NCBI GenBank assembly: GCA_900555675.1
Contig: UNSN01000002.1
Coordinates: 1 to 60,290 of the forward strand
Direction: 5' to 3'
DNA length: 60,290 bases
Source of the DNA: Candidatus Saccharimonadota bacterium
Lineage (GTDB): Bacteria; Patescibacteriota; Saccharimonadia; Saccharimonadales; Saccharimonadaceae
Shown here: positions 30,173-38,666 of the stretch, in pieces
Layout: every line of letters starts with the position of its first letter
Position numbering within the stretch: the stretch's first letter is position 1
Made by a program: the position numbers and the translations under genes
The notes under the pieces: model-generated
Told to the model about the DNA's origin: nothing
Seen by the model: only the letters and a program-made list of their open reading frames with translations
Databases searched by the model: none

Positions 30173-32249
30173 AAATAAGATGTTACAAGCCGAATGGAAG
30201 CATTTGTTTAATAATAAAATATTGCTAATATCCATGGCTGTGATTTCGTTTATCCCGATTTTGTATAGTGGATTTTTCCTAGGTTCAATTTGGGATCCGT
30301 ACGGACAAACAAAAAACTTGCCGGTGGCGTTTGTGAACGAAGATAAGGGCGCCAGCTTAAATGGCAAATCGCTGAATGTCGGCGAATCTGTCGAGAAAAA
30401 ACTGAAAGATAATCACGATTTGGGCTGGGAGTTTGTCAGTAAGCAACAAACAGACGAAGGCGTGAATAACGGGCATTTTTATGCAGTGGTAACTATTCCG
30501 TCCGATTTTTCGCAGAAAGTGGCGTCAATTACCGAATCTGAACCTCAGCAAGCGGTTATTAATTTTACGACCACGCCAGCGAAAAACTACATCGGTTCGC
30601 TAGTCAGTAATCAAGCTGCCGCCAAGGTCAAATCTTCGGTGTCTGAACAAATCACCCAGGCGTACGCTAAGGGGATTTTGGAGAGTTTGGACAAGCTTGG
30701 CATAGGACTGGACACGGCGGCTAACGGCGCGTCAACTTTACACGACGGATTAGGGCGATTGCAATCTGGCACACAAACATACGTTGGCGGCGTTAAGCAA
30801 TTAGCGGTAAATCAGCAATCCTTGACTGGCGGATTAGCGCAACTCAGCGACGGCTCTCGTAAATTGCAGGCGGGATTGGGGCAATTATCGAACAGTTTGC
30901 CGACCGAATTTCAATTGTCGCAATTATCTGACGGTATGAAACAATTGCAATCGGGCATAAATCAATTAAACGCCAGCGTTAGTAATCCATCGCCAGTGCT
31001 CGTGGCTCAACAAAACAAGGTAGAAACGACCGCGCAAACTTTGGTGCAAACAATGCGAGCTTCGGAGTCCGACTTGTTGACGGCGGGTGGCACTTTGCAG
31101 GCTTTGAGCACGCAAGCAGCCGCTTCTGGTAGCGATTCTACGACGATAAGTTCGTCGCAAATTAGCAATATTTCTCAAGCATTCACAAAAACTAAGGCAA
31201 TTATCGCGCAGACGGGGACGCTACGTGAAGACCTTCAAACGCTAACTCAACAATTATCAGCGCAACAAACGCAACTTCAGGTTGGAGTTTCTGCATTGAA
31301 TAACGGCGTGAATCAATTGACACCAAACGCGATCACCGCATTTAACGGCTACAACAGCGTGCGATTTGCGAATAATCAATTATTGGCGGGCTCGGCAAGC
31401 TTAACAAACGGCTTAAGCGAAGCAAAATCGGGTAGTCAAAAATTGGCGAATGGCGCGAGTTTATTAGAAAGTCGCTCGGGCGCATTGATTGATGGAACTT
31501 CGCAACTGGCAAGCGGCGCGGATACGCTGGCGAATAAATTGGCGGACGCTTCTAATCGCATAAAAATTCAACCAACTGGCGCTACGACTCAGCAGCAAAT
31601 TGCAAATCCAGTGAAGTCGGAGATGATTGAAAAAGGCAATGTTCCGAACTATGGCTACGCTTTGTCGCCGTATGTTTTGTCGCTAAGTTTGTTTGTTGGG
31701 GCACTAGTTCTGAACGTTATTTATCCGATTCGCAAAACTTTTTCTGAGCAGGAAAGTGCGATTCGTTGGTGGCTGTCTAAAGCTTCGGTGGCTGGCGTGG
31801 CGGCGTTTATGCAAGCAACGATTTTGATGTTGGTGATGGTGTTTTTCTTAGGACTAACTCCAGAACATCCAGCGCATTTCATCGGGGCAGTTTATCTGAC
31901 GTCGTTTGCATATATGTCGATTGTGTCGCTTTTGGTGATTGTTTTGGACAATCCAGGGCGATTCCTAGCGATGGTTCTTTTGGTGCTTCAATTGGGCTCC
32001 AGTGAAGGAACGTTCCCAATTCAAACTGCCAACGGATTTTTCCAAGCAATTAATCCGCTGGTGCCGATGACTTACTCAATTCGCGCATTGCGCCAGGCTA
32101 TTTCGGGCGGGCTAGATAACGCATTTTACAGCGGCAGTATGTGGGTTTTGGTTGGATTCTTGTTGGTGGCTAATTTATTGACAATCGGCTTCTTCGCTTA
32201 TCGTGGCAAGCGTAAATTCGCGCACACGTCGGTGGATGGCGACGATTAA
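30165..32249 (+). CDS. YhgE/Pip family membrane protein
   Basis: From the ATG at 30165 (AAAGGAGG upstream) the product is 694 residues. One N-terminal membrane helix (about 20-40) is followed by a large extracytoplasmic region (about 45-500) with the family's repeated hydrophobic-Gly-Gln helices (GLGRLQSGTQTYVGGVKQL, LSDGSRKLQAGLGQL). Five to six membrane helices near the C-terminus resemble ABC-2 type permeases. Relatives include the phage infection protein Pip and YhgE; they act as envelope or export-associated proteins, with the substrate often unknown. Overlap with the Rrf2 gene shows co-translation. The longer frame from 30144 lacks support. Confidence 0.88.
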   Translation: MIKNKMLQAEWKHLFNNKILLISMAVISFIPILYSGFFLGSIWDPYGQTKNLPVAFVNEDKGASLNGKSLNVGESVEKKLKDNHDLGWEFVSKQQTDEGVNNGHFYAVVTIPSDFSQKVASITESEPQQAVINFTTTPAKNYIGSLVSNQAAAKVKSSVSEQITQAYAKGILESLDKLGIGLDTAANGASTLHDGLGRLQSGTQTYVGGVKQLAVNQQSLTGGLAQLSDGSRKLQAGLGQLSNSLPTEFQLSQLSDGMKQLQSGINQLNASVSNPSPVLVAQQNKVETTAQTLVQTMRASESDLLTAGGTLQALSTQAAASGSDSTTISSSQISNISQAFTKTKAIIAQTGTLREDLQTLTQQLSAQQTQLQVGVSALNNGVNQLTPNAITAFNGYNSVRFANNQLLAGSASLTNGLSEAKSGSQKLANGASLLESRSGALIDGTSQLASGADTLANKLADASNRIKIQPTGATTQQQIANPVKSEMIEKGNVPNYGYALSPYVLSLSLFVGALVLNVIYPIRKTFSEQESAIRWWLSKASVAGVAAFMQATILMLVMVFFLGLTPEHPAHFIGAVYLTSFAYMSIVSLLVIVLDNPGRFLAMVLLVLQLGSSEGTFPIQTANGFFQAINPLVPMTYSIRALRQAISGGLDNAFYSGSMWVLVGFLLVANLLTIGFFAYRGKRKFAHTSVDGDD

Positions 32250-32276
32250 TTGACCTCTGTTATAAAACATTGTTCT

Positions 32277-32305
32277 TTGACAAAAAATGAGCGGTTTGCT
32301 AATAT
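32277..32305 (+). promoter_or_regulatory. Near-consensus promoter of rnj
   Basis: TTGACA (32277-32282), 17 nt, TAATAT (32300-32305). The leader is about 80 nt. Confidence 0.75.
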
Positions 32306-32318
32306 AAGAGTACTAACT

Positions 32319-32345
32319 AGAGGAATTTACATCAGTTCACCTCTA
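32319..32345 (+). promoter_or_regulatory. Leader hairpin of rnj mRNA
   Basis: TAGAGG (32319-32324) pairs perfectly with CCTCTA (32340-32345) around a 15-nt loop inside the 5' leader, about 10 nt from the predicted transcript start. It could protect or regulate the RNase J mRNA. No function is shown. Confidence 0.35.
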
Positions 32346-32391
32346 TGCCTGGTTTTTGAATTATATTGTAATAAAAAAGGAGTATAACAAT

Positions 32392-34551
32392 ATGGGTCAG
32401 CGGCGACTAGCAACACCGCAAAAAGACGACGCCAATAAGCGTCCGCAGTCAAAGAAAAGCAACAATGCAGTTTTGAATAGCACAACTACTCGTAAGGGTG
32501 AGGTTTTCCGAGCTCAGCGGCGAACGAGCGAGAATGTTAATCTCAGGGCTTCGCAGCACTTGATTGATATTCCAGTAAACAAATCAGTTTACAACGGATA
32601 CGGCGGCGAGCAATTTAGTGCCAAAATGCAACCAAAACCCGTTCGCGGCGGTCAGCCGAAGCTTCGGATTATCCCAATTGGTGGCGTGGGCGAAATGGGA
32701 ATTGGTAAGAATATGAACGCCATCGAATATGATGATGAGATTATCATCGTAGATATGGGTTTTCTGTTCCCGGGTAGCGATTATCCAGGCATCAATTACA
32801 TCACGCCAGATATTACTTGGCTGGAAGAGAATAAGCACAAGATTAAGGCGCACGTTTTTACGCACGGGCACCTTGATCATATTGGTTCGTTCCGCCATTT
32901 TATTCATCGTATTCCAGCGCCAGTTTATGGCTCTAAGTTTACAATTGGTATGCTTGATCGAACGATGGACGATTCAGAGGTGGATTTCAAGCCAGATTAT
33001 CGAGTGATGGATCCGCTGAGTCACGAAATTGTTCAAGTTTCTAAGCATTTTTCAATCGAGTTGGTGCGAGTTAACCACTCAATTCCTGATTCTACAGCGA
33101 TAATTATTCGAACTCCAATGGGTGTGATTGTCGATTCTGGTGACTGGCGATTCGAGGAAAGTCCAGTTGACGGTCAAAAGTTTGACCTTGAGCGACTTAC
33201 GGAAGTGGCTTCAAAAGAAGGCATTTTGATGTTTATGAATGAATCGACCAACTGTGAATCGGCCGGCACACATACACACACGGAGTTTGATATTCAGTAT
33301 TCCATCGGTCAGGTGATGGACAAGTTTAGTAATAGTCGAGTAATTTTAAGTTGTTTCTCATCGCAGGTGCATCGCTTGCAATTAATTTTGGAAGAGGCGC
33401 ATAAGCACGGACGCAAGGTGGCATTTGCTGGATTCTCGATGATCCAGAACCTGGAAGTGGCGTTGCGTTCGGGGACGATTAAGATTCCTAAAGACACCAT
33501 CATGAAGATGGAAGATATTGTTAAATTACCAGATAGCCAAATTGCCGTAGTTTGTACTGGCTCGCAGGGTGAATTTAACGCCGTCTTAAATCGCATGGCG
33601 ACGGGCGCTCATAAATATATGAAAATTAAGGGCTCGGATGTTGTAGTGTTTAGCTCAAATCCAATTCCTGGCAATGAAAAAAGCGTGGTGCGAACGGTTG
33701 ATGGTCTGATGCGTGAGGGTTCTGATGTTATTCAAAACGGAAAGACTCACTTGACGGGAATTGGTCCTCTGCACTTGTCGGGTCATGGCTATTATGATGA
33801 TCACGTCAAACTGATCAACGCACTTAACCCAACTTATTACATGCCGATTCACGGTGAATTCCATATGCTAGTACATAATGCCAGGTTAGCGGAAAAGGAA
33901 TGTGGAATTCCTCGTAAGAATATTTTTGTATGTGATGCTGGAGATATTATTGAAATTGATATTGAAAGGCAAGCGAAGAAGGCTGGGCGAATTCACGTTG
34001 GTGGCGTGATGTACGATGATACTGGCGCAATTGTTTCTGAGGTTGTGCTGAAAGACCGCATTCACATGTCACAAGAGGGAATGTTTGTCGTAGTGCTGAC
34101 CGTACAGCGTGGCACGGGACGATTATTGACTAGCCCAGACATTATTTCTCGCGGATTTATTTACTTGCGCGACTCTGAAGAGTTGATGAATATGATTCGT
34201 CAATATTTGAAGCAAAAAGCGGCACGTAGTTTTTCTGGCAAATATGATTTGGATGTGATCAAAAAAGAAATTAAAGATGAGATTACGCACATATTATATG
34301 ATCAGACTCGCCGAACGCCGATTGTCATTCCGGTGATAAATGAGGTTGGTGGCTTGAAACCTGTTAAGTCGGCAGCTACGCCAACACATTCTGCCGTGAA
34401 ATCGCCAGCGCGCGGTAAGAGACCCGCCTCGGGTGAGTCAAAAATGACTCTTCCGACTGCGCCGCGTCGTCGTTTCCCGCAGCGCCAAGTGCCAGATACT
34501 GAAGCAAACGACACAAAAGCCAGAGAGCGACAGAATACTCGCCCGTACTAG
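32392..34551 (+). CDS. rnj: Ribonuclease J
   Basis: RNase J is a metallo-beta-lactamase/beta-CASP nuclease with endo- and 5'-3' exonuclease activity in mRNA decay and rRNA maturation. From the ATG at 32392 (AAAAGGAG upstream) it is 719 residues. A basic extension of about 85 residues precedes the core (LRIIPIGGVGEMGIGKN). The metal-binding HGHLDHIG lies near 158-165, and further motifs are NESTNCESAGTHTHTEFD and LSGHGYYDDH with MPIHGEFHML. The C-terminal tail is Arg/Pro-rich. It has its own promoter and a leader hairpin. The in-frame ATG at 32356 lacks a ribosome-binding site. Confidence 0.95.
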   Translation: MGQRRLATPQKDDANKRPQSKKSNNAVLNSTTTRKGEVFRAQRRTSENVNLRASQHLIDIPVNKSVYNGYGGEQFSAKMQPKPVRGGQPKLRIIPIGGVGEMGIGKNMNAIEYDDEIIIVDMGFLFPGSDYPGINYITPDITWLEENKHKIKAHVFTHGHLDHIGSFRHFIHRIPAPVYGSKFTIGMLDRTMDDSEVDFKPDYRVMDPLSHEIVQVSKHFSIELVRVNHSIPDSTAIIIRTPMGVIVDSGDWRFEESPVDGQKFDLERLTEVASKEGILMFMNESTNCESAGTHTHTEFDIQYSIGQVMDKFSNSRVILSCFSSQVHRLQLILEEAHKHGRKVAFAGFSMIQNLEVALRSGTIKIPKDTIMKMEDIVKLPDSQIAVVCTGSQGEFNAVLNRMATGAHKYMKIKGSDVVVFSSNPIPGNEKSVVRTVDGLMREGSDVIQNGKTHLTGIGPLHLSGHGYYDDHVKLINALNPTYYMPIHGEFHMLVHNARLAEKECGIPRKNIFVCDAGDIIEIDIERQAKKAGRIHVGGVMYDDTGAIVSEVVLKDRIHMSQEGMFVVVLTVQRGTGRLLTSPDIISRGFIYLRDSEELMNMIRQYLKQKAARSFSGKYDLDVIKKEIKDEITHILYDQTRRTPIVIPVINEVGGLKPVKSAATPTHSAVKSPARGKRPASGESKMTLPTAPRRRFPQRQVPDTEANDTKARERQNTRPY

Positions 34552-34560
34552 GGTTCTGGA

Positions 34561-34589
34561 TTGATTTTACTGGTGAATTATGCTATAAT
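34561..34589 (+). promoter_or_regulatory. Upstream promoter P1 of ftsK
   Basis: TTGATT (34561-34566), 17 nt, TATAAT (34584-34589), with TG at the extended -10 position. The transcript would start about 60 nt before ftsK. Confidence 0.6.
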
Positions 34590-34605
34590 ACTAAGCGTAT
34601 TAAGT

Positions 34606-34637
34606 TGATTTTACATCTGTTAATAAGTGTAAAATCA
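34606..34637. promoter_or_regulatory. Inverted repeat upstream of ftsK (operator or hairpin)
   Basis: TGATTTTACA (34606-34615) and TGTAAAATCA (34628-34637) form a perfect 10-bp inverted repeat with a 12-nt spacer, located over the -35 region of the proximal promoter. The half-site TGATTTTAC recurs at 34562-34570 in P1. Confidence 0.6.
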
Positions 34638-34640
34638 GTG

Positions 34641-34646
34641 TATAAT
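34641..34646 (+). promoter_or_regulatory. Proximal -10 box P2 of ftsK
   Basis: TATAAT ends 10 nt before the ftsK ATG and there is no Shine-Dalgarno, so P2 gives a nearly leaderless mRNA. Confidence 0.6.
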
Positions 34647-34656
34647 AAAAACGATT

Positions 34657-36870
34657 ATGGCAAAAAAACGAAAGAGCACGAAAAAATCCGCACCAGCCAA
34701 GCCGCAGCATAGTTTGCCGGCGGGTTTTTGGTCACAAGTTGGCGCGGTGATGCTTATTCTTTTGTCTCTACTACTCGTCGTATCGTGGTTTGGTGTCGGT
34801 GGTCCAGTTTTACAATGGATTGATATGGCAACCGTAAAAACAATTGGTTACACCGCGTATGCCTTGCCGATATTGCTGATTTATTTGGCGGTTGAGACTT
34901 TTCGAGCGGAAGAGAATCAATTACCCGCAGTGGTGAAATTTGCGGCAATTTTGGAAATTGTGTGGTTTTCTGGATTGTTTGGGTTAATGAAGACGGCTTC
35001 GCATCCGAATTCTGGTGGATTTGTGGGCGACATATTGAATACAGCTACCTTGAAAATGGTAGATTCGGCAATTGCTGTAATTATTTATCTAGTTTTGGCG
35101 TTTATAACAGTTCTATTTATTACTCAGACGTCGCCGTTTACGGTTTTCAGTAAACTTTGGGAGATGATTAAGAGTAATACTAAGGAAGACGATAATAATC
35201 GTTCTGTTATGAAGAAGGCGTCAATTGCTCAGCCAGCAGAAGAAGAGAAAAAGACCGACTTGGGAGAAATTAAGCTAAACGCTGGTGTGCCAATAATTGA
35301 TACAGCCAAAGAGAAAAAGAGCTTATTAAAGAAAGTAGAGAAGCCAGAGAAGGTCAATGAAGAGCAGGCTTTGGTGGCAACCCGTGATCCAAATTGGGAA
35401 GCGCCAAGCTTGGATCTATTAGAGAAGAATGAAAGCGGTGCTGATGCTGGAGATACGCGCCAGAACGCCCAAATAATTCACGATACGCTGGCTGAATTTA
35501 ATATTGAGGCAGCGATGGGCGATATTAATGTTGGTCCAAAAGTTACGCAATACACCCTAAGACCGCCAAGTGGGGTTAAATTGACGCGAATTACGGCGCT
35601 GGAAACTAACATTGCACTTAATTTGGCAGCACAAAGTTTAAGGATTGAGGCGCCAATTCCTGGTCAGCGAGCGGTTGGTATTGAAGTGCCTAACCGCAAG
35701 GCTGCCGAAGTGCGACTACGAAGTACGTTGTCATCAAAACAGTGGGCTGCTGCTCGTGATCCTTTGAGCTTTGGGATTGGTAAAGATATATCCGGTCAAG
35801 TTGTTGTGGGTGAACTGGGAAAGATGCCGCATTTGTTGATTGCTGGACAAACGGGTTCTGGTAAGTCTGTGATGATTAATACTTTGCTGTGTAGCTTGCT
35901 GTATCGTAATAGTCCGAGTGATATGAAGTTGATTTTGGTTGACCCGAAGCAAGTCGAAATGGCGCCGTACGCTGATATTCCGCATCTTCTTACTCCGGTG
36001 ATTAATGAACCGGAAAAGACCATTTCAGCTTTGAAGTGGGCAGTGAATGAGATGGAGCGACGCTACAAATTGTTGGCGGGCGAGAAAATCCGCAATATTA
36101 AGGAATATAACAAGAGGTTGCAATCGCGCGCTAAGAAGATTGCGATTGCTGATGAAAATGGCAATGTTCAGGAGCATGAAGATGGATCAATGCCATATAT
36201 CGTGATTGTGGTGGACGAGATGTCTGATCTTATGATGATGGCTAAAAAGGATGTTGAGACGCTAATTGTTCGTTTGGCGCAGAAATCGCGAGCGGTTGGT
36301 ATTCACTTGGTATTGGCAACGCAGCGTCCTAGCGTGAACGTGATTACTGGTTTGATTAAGGCAAACGTTCCAGCGCGAATTGCCTTTACGGTGGCCAGTC
36401 AGGTTGACAGTATTACGATCTTAGACCAATCTGGCGCTGAGAAATTATTGGGTCAGGGAGATATGCTATTTTACGTAACGAGTATGAGCAAACCAAAACG
36501 TATTCAGGGCGCCTGGGTGACAGATGATGAGGTGAATAAAATTGCCGATCATTTGCGTATGCAGATGGCTCCGCAGTATAACGACGAAGTAGTGGCTCAG
36601 CCAGTTCAATTGGATGGAAAGGGCGGTGTTGTCATGGATCTGTCGGAAGGTGGTGATGATAAGTTTAAGGACGCGGTTCGTGTGGTGGTCGAACGACGCA
36701 AGGCTTCAACAAGTATGCTGCAAACGCGCCTGGGAATTGGTTATCAGCGAGCTGCTCGAATCATTGAAGAGATGGAAGAGCGGGGAATTATTGGTCCGCA
36801 GAACGGTTCTAAGCCGCGCGATGTTTTGATTTCTAGTCCAGAAGAGCTTGAGGAATTGCTGGCGGAATAG
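34657..36870 (+). CDS. ftsK: DNA translocase FtsK/SpoIIIE
   Basis: FtsK pumps chromosomal DNA away from the division septum. The 737 residues start with a basic tail, then about four membrane helices (to ~165), a charged linker, and the alpha-beta motor domain. Walker A is GQTGSGKSV (about 398-406) and Walker B VVDEMSDLMMM (about 516-526); the NVPARIAFTVASQVDS segment follows. The C-terminal gamma winged helix (TSMLQTRLGIGYQRAARIIE) reads polar DNA sequences. Two promoters and a 10-bp inverted repeat lie upstream. Its usual partner at dif sites is a XerC/D recombinase, one of which is encoded at 54959-55882. Confidence 0.96.
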   Translation: MAKKRKSTKKSAPAKPQHSLPAGFWSQVGAVMLILLSLLLVVSWFGVGGPVLQWIDMATVKTIGYTAYALPILLIYLAVETFRAEENQLPAVVKFAAILEIVWFSGLFGLMKTASHPNSGGFVGDILNTATLKMVDSAIAVIIYLVLAFITVLFITQTSPFTVFSKLWEMIKSNTKEDDNNRSVMKKASIAQPAEEEKKTDLGEIKLNAGVPIIDTAKEKKSLLKKVEKPEKVNEEQALVATRDPNWEAPSLDLLEKNESGADAGDTRQNAQIIHDTLAEFNIEAAMGDINVGPKVTQYTLRPPSGVKLTRITALETNIALNLAAQSLRIEAPIPGQRAVGIEVPNRKAAEVRLRSTLSSKQWAAARDPLSFGIGKDISGQVVVGELGKMPHLLIAGQTGSGKSVMINTLLCSLLYRNSPSDMKLILVDPKQVEMAPYADIPHLLTPVINEPEKTISALKWAVNEMERRYKLLAGEKIRNIKEYNKRLQSRAKKIAIADENGNVQEHEDGSMPYIVIVVDEMSDLMMMAKKDVETLIVRLAQKSRAVGIHLVLATQRPSVNVITGLIKANVPARIAFTVASQVDSITILDQSGAEKLLGQGDMLFYVTSMSKPKRIQGAWVTDDEVNKIADHLRMQMAPQYNDEVVAQPVQLDGKGGVVMDLSEGGDDKFKDAVRVVVERRKASTSMLQTRLGIGYQRAARIIEEMEERGIIGPQNGSKPRDVLISSPEELEELLAE

Positions 36871-36922
36871 CAATTGCTACGATTTATCAGTAGTAAGATT
36901 GGCAATATTAGCTGTTTAGTGA

Positions 36923-36928
36923 TATAAT
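36923..36928 (+). promoter_or_regulatory. -10 box of rpsF-ssb-rpsR operon
   Basis: TATAAT with a leader of about 65 nt. The leader contains a short hairpin, ATCC-GTAAAT-GGAT (36972-36985), with CCG at the loop edge shortly before the Shine-Dalgarno, which could be a S6:S18-type autoregulatory site. Confidence 0.5.
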
Positions 36929-37000
36929 AGCAATTGAATATCAACCTAAGCTTGTGTGAGACAGCATAAGCATCCGTAAATGGATTCCAGAGGAGGAAAC

Positions 37001-37354
37001 ATGAACGAATACGAACTAACTGTTCTTATTCACCCGGATTTAGAGGCTAATCTAGATTCAGCGTTGGATAAGGTACGTGGTTTAATCACTACTAACGGTG
37101 GTGAAATTATCAAAGAAGATAACTGGGGCAAGAAAAAATTGGCCTATACGATCAAGCGTGAAGATTTTGCAGTTTACGTTTGCTTTGAGGTTAAATTGCC
37201 AGCACCAGCTTTATTGAAAATTTCAAACACGCTTAATATTACTGATGAAGTTTTGCGTTACCTATTGGTAAAAACTGATGAAAAAACTCGTCAAGCATTA
37301 AGCGAGCAAAAAGCACGCAACGAAGAATCTGATTCAAGCGAATCAAGTAAATAA
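37001..37354 (+). CDS. rpsF: 30S ribosomal protein S6
   Basis: S6 pairs with S18 on the 30S platform. From the ATG at 37001 (AGGAGGAA upstream) the product is 117 residues. It begins MNEYELTVLIHPDLEANLD, with the central NWGKKKLAYTIKRED and DEVLRYLLVKTDE, and an acidic Ser/Glu tail (ESDSSESSK). The in-frame ATG at 36980 is rejected because the ribosome-binding site lies after it. It leads the rpsF-ssb-rpsR operon, and the leader may bind the S6:S18 complex. Confidence 0.96.
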   Translation: MNEYELTVLIHPDLEANLDSALDKVRGLITTNGGEIIKEDNWGKKKLAYTIKREDFAVYVCFEVKLPAPALLKISNTLNITDEVLRYLLVKTDEKTRQALSEQKARNEESDSSESSK

Positions 37355-37389
37355 ACCTAACTGCCGTAAGGTAAAAGAGGGGATAGAAT

Positions 37390-37812
37390 ATGGCACGAAG
37401 TATCAATCAAGTGATTTTGTTGGGTAGATTGACACGCGATCCAGAACAGCGAACAACCGCTTCTGGCAAGAATGTAGTTAGTTTCAGCATTGCTGTTGAT
37501 CGACAATCTCAAGACGATCAGGCTGATTTTTTCAATATCACAGCCTGGGATAAACTTGGTGATTTGGTAATGCAATATCTAAGCAAAGGTCGTCGGGTTT
37601 TAATCCAGGGACGACTGCGACAGGATAGCTGGGAAGATAAGGATACTGGTAAAAGACAGAGTCGAATTGAAGTCACTGCTTCAGATGTAACGTTCTTAGA
37701 CGGTCCAAGCGGCGACAATTCAGGTTCTGCAGCACCAAAGACTACTAAAAAAGAGGAAGTCGTAACGGAAATTGACGATAAGCCAATTGACCTAAGCGAG
37801 ATTCCATTCTAA
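37390..37812 (+). CDS. ssb: Single-stranded DNA-binding protein
   Basis: SSB coats single-stranded DNA in replication and repair and recruits partners through its tail. The 140 residues comprise the OB fold ([70 protein letters not shown]) to about residue 105, a low-complexity linker, and the acidic C-terminal tip DLSEIPF that binds partner proteins. It sits between the S6 and S18 genes, a common bacterial order. Confidence 0.96.
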   Translation: MARSINQVILLGRLTRDPEQRTTASGKNVVSFSIAVDRQSQDDQADFFNITAWDKLGDLVMQYLSKGRRVLIQGRLRQDSWEDKDTGKRQSRIEVTASDVTFLDGPSGDNSGSAAPKTTKKEEVVTEIDDKPIDLSEIPF

Positions 37813-37825
37813 TAAGGAGATTAAA

Positions 37826-38023
37826 ATGGCACAATTGAAGAAAAATCCACCGATTATTTTTGACTATAAAGATGTAAAAACTTTGCAACGTTACATCAAT
37901 GTTTACGGTCAAATCGAGCCAATCAGCAAGACTGGTTTGAGCGAAAAGCAACAGCGAAGCTTGGCAGTAGCAATTAAGCGTGCTCGCCACTTGGCTTTGT
38001 TGCCATTTGTTACTAGCAACTAG
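37826..38023 (+). CDS. rpsR: 30S ribosomal protein S18
   Basis: S18 binds 16S rRNA together with S6. The 65-residue protein has [35 protein letters not shown] and the basic [14 protein letters not shown]. The N-terminal zinc-type cysteines of some S18 proteins are absent, so it is the C-minus form. TAAGGAG precedes the ATG. A long hairpin terminator ends the operon 16 nt downstream. Confidence 0.96.
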   Translation: MAQLKKNPPIIFDYKDVKTLQRYINVYGQIEPISKTGLSEKQQRSLAVAIKRARHLALLPFVTSN

Positions 38024-38038
38024 GAACGTTTAATGCGC

Positions 38039-38082
38039 AATATCTCGTTGCTATTACATATTTGGCAGCGAGATATTTTATT
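38039..38082 (+). terminator. Rho-independent terminator of rpsF-ssb-rpsR
   Basis: A 13-bp stem (AATATCTCGTTGC / GCAGCGAGATATT, one G-T pair) around a 13-nt loop, followed by a T-rich tract. It also lies directly before efp. Confidence 0.85.
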
Positions 38083-38096
38083 GGAAAGGAGAAAAT

Positions 38097-38657
38097 ATGT
38101 ATCAGCCAACTGATTTGAAAAAAGGCGTAGTTTGTCAAATTGACGGCAAGCCATATCGCGTCGTAGAATACGGCCAAAAAGTTATGGGTCGTGGCGGTTC
38201 GATCGTTAACGTGAAATTGAAAAACCTAATTGACGGAAGCGTTATTCCAAAGACTTTCAAGGGTCAAGAGCGAATCGAAGCTGCGGAAGTAAATAATAAA
38301 ACTGCGCAATATTTGTATAACGACGGCGACAAGTTTTATTTCATGGATCCGACTAGCTTTGAGCAATTTGAGCTGGCTGCGGAAATCGTGGACGATGCTA
38401 GTAAATACCTGAAAGAAGGCGACGAATTAAGCCTTCAATTCTTCGACGGTCGAGTGATTAACGTTGAACTACCAAAGAATAAATATCTGGAAGTTACCTA
38501 CACAGAAGATGTGGTTAAGGGTGATACGACTTCATCTGTGCTAAAAGATGCTACTTTGGAGACAGGGTTGGTTGTCAAAGTTCCAGCATTTATCAAGCAG
38601 GGTGATATTATTAGCGTTGACACATCAACTGGCGAATATCGCGAGCGAAAGAAATAA
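38097..38657 (+). CDS. efp: Elongation factor P
   Basis: EF-P relieves ribosome stalling at polyproline. The 186 residues form three beta domains: KOW-like 1-65, OB (QYLYNDGDKFYFMDPTSFEQ), and a C-terminal OB domain ending DTSTGEYRERKK. The loop that enters the peptidyl-transferase centre reads QKVMGRGGSIVNVK with R32 at the tip, where E. coli has a lysylated Lys and Pseudomonas a rhamnosylated Arg. Met-Gly replaces the usual Pro-Gly. No modification enzyme is visible in the window. A strong GGAAAGGAG site precedes the ATG. Polyproline targets here include the cassette proteins and the DHH-like tail. Confidence 0.96.
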   Translation: MYQPTDLKKGVVCQIDGKPYRVVEYGQKVMGRGGSIVNVKLKNLIDGSVIPKTFKGQERIEAAEVNNKTAQYLYNDGDKFYFMDPTSFEQFELAAEIVDDASKYLKEGDELSLQFFDGRVINVELPKNKYLEVTYTEDVVKGDTTSSVLKDATLETGLVVKVPAFIKQGDIISVDTSTGEYRERKK

Positions 38658-38666
38658 TCCTATTTA

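Noticed and set aside
24776-34627. Shared 14-mer CATCTGTTAATAAG upstream of pnp and ftsK
   Set aside because: Repeats of this length are expected by chance in 60 kb, and its position relative to the -10 differs in the two places.
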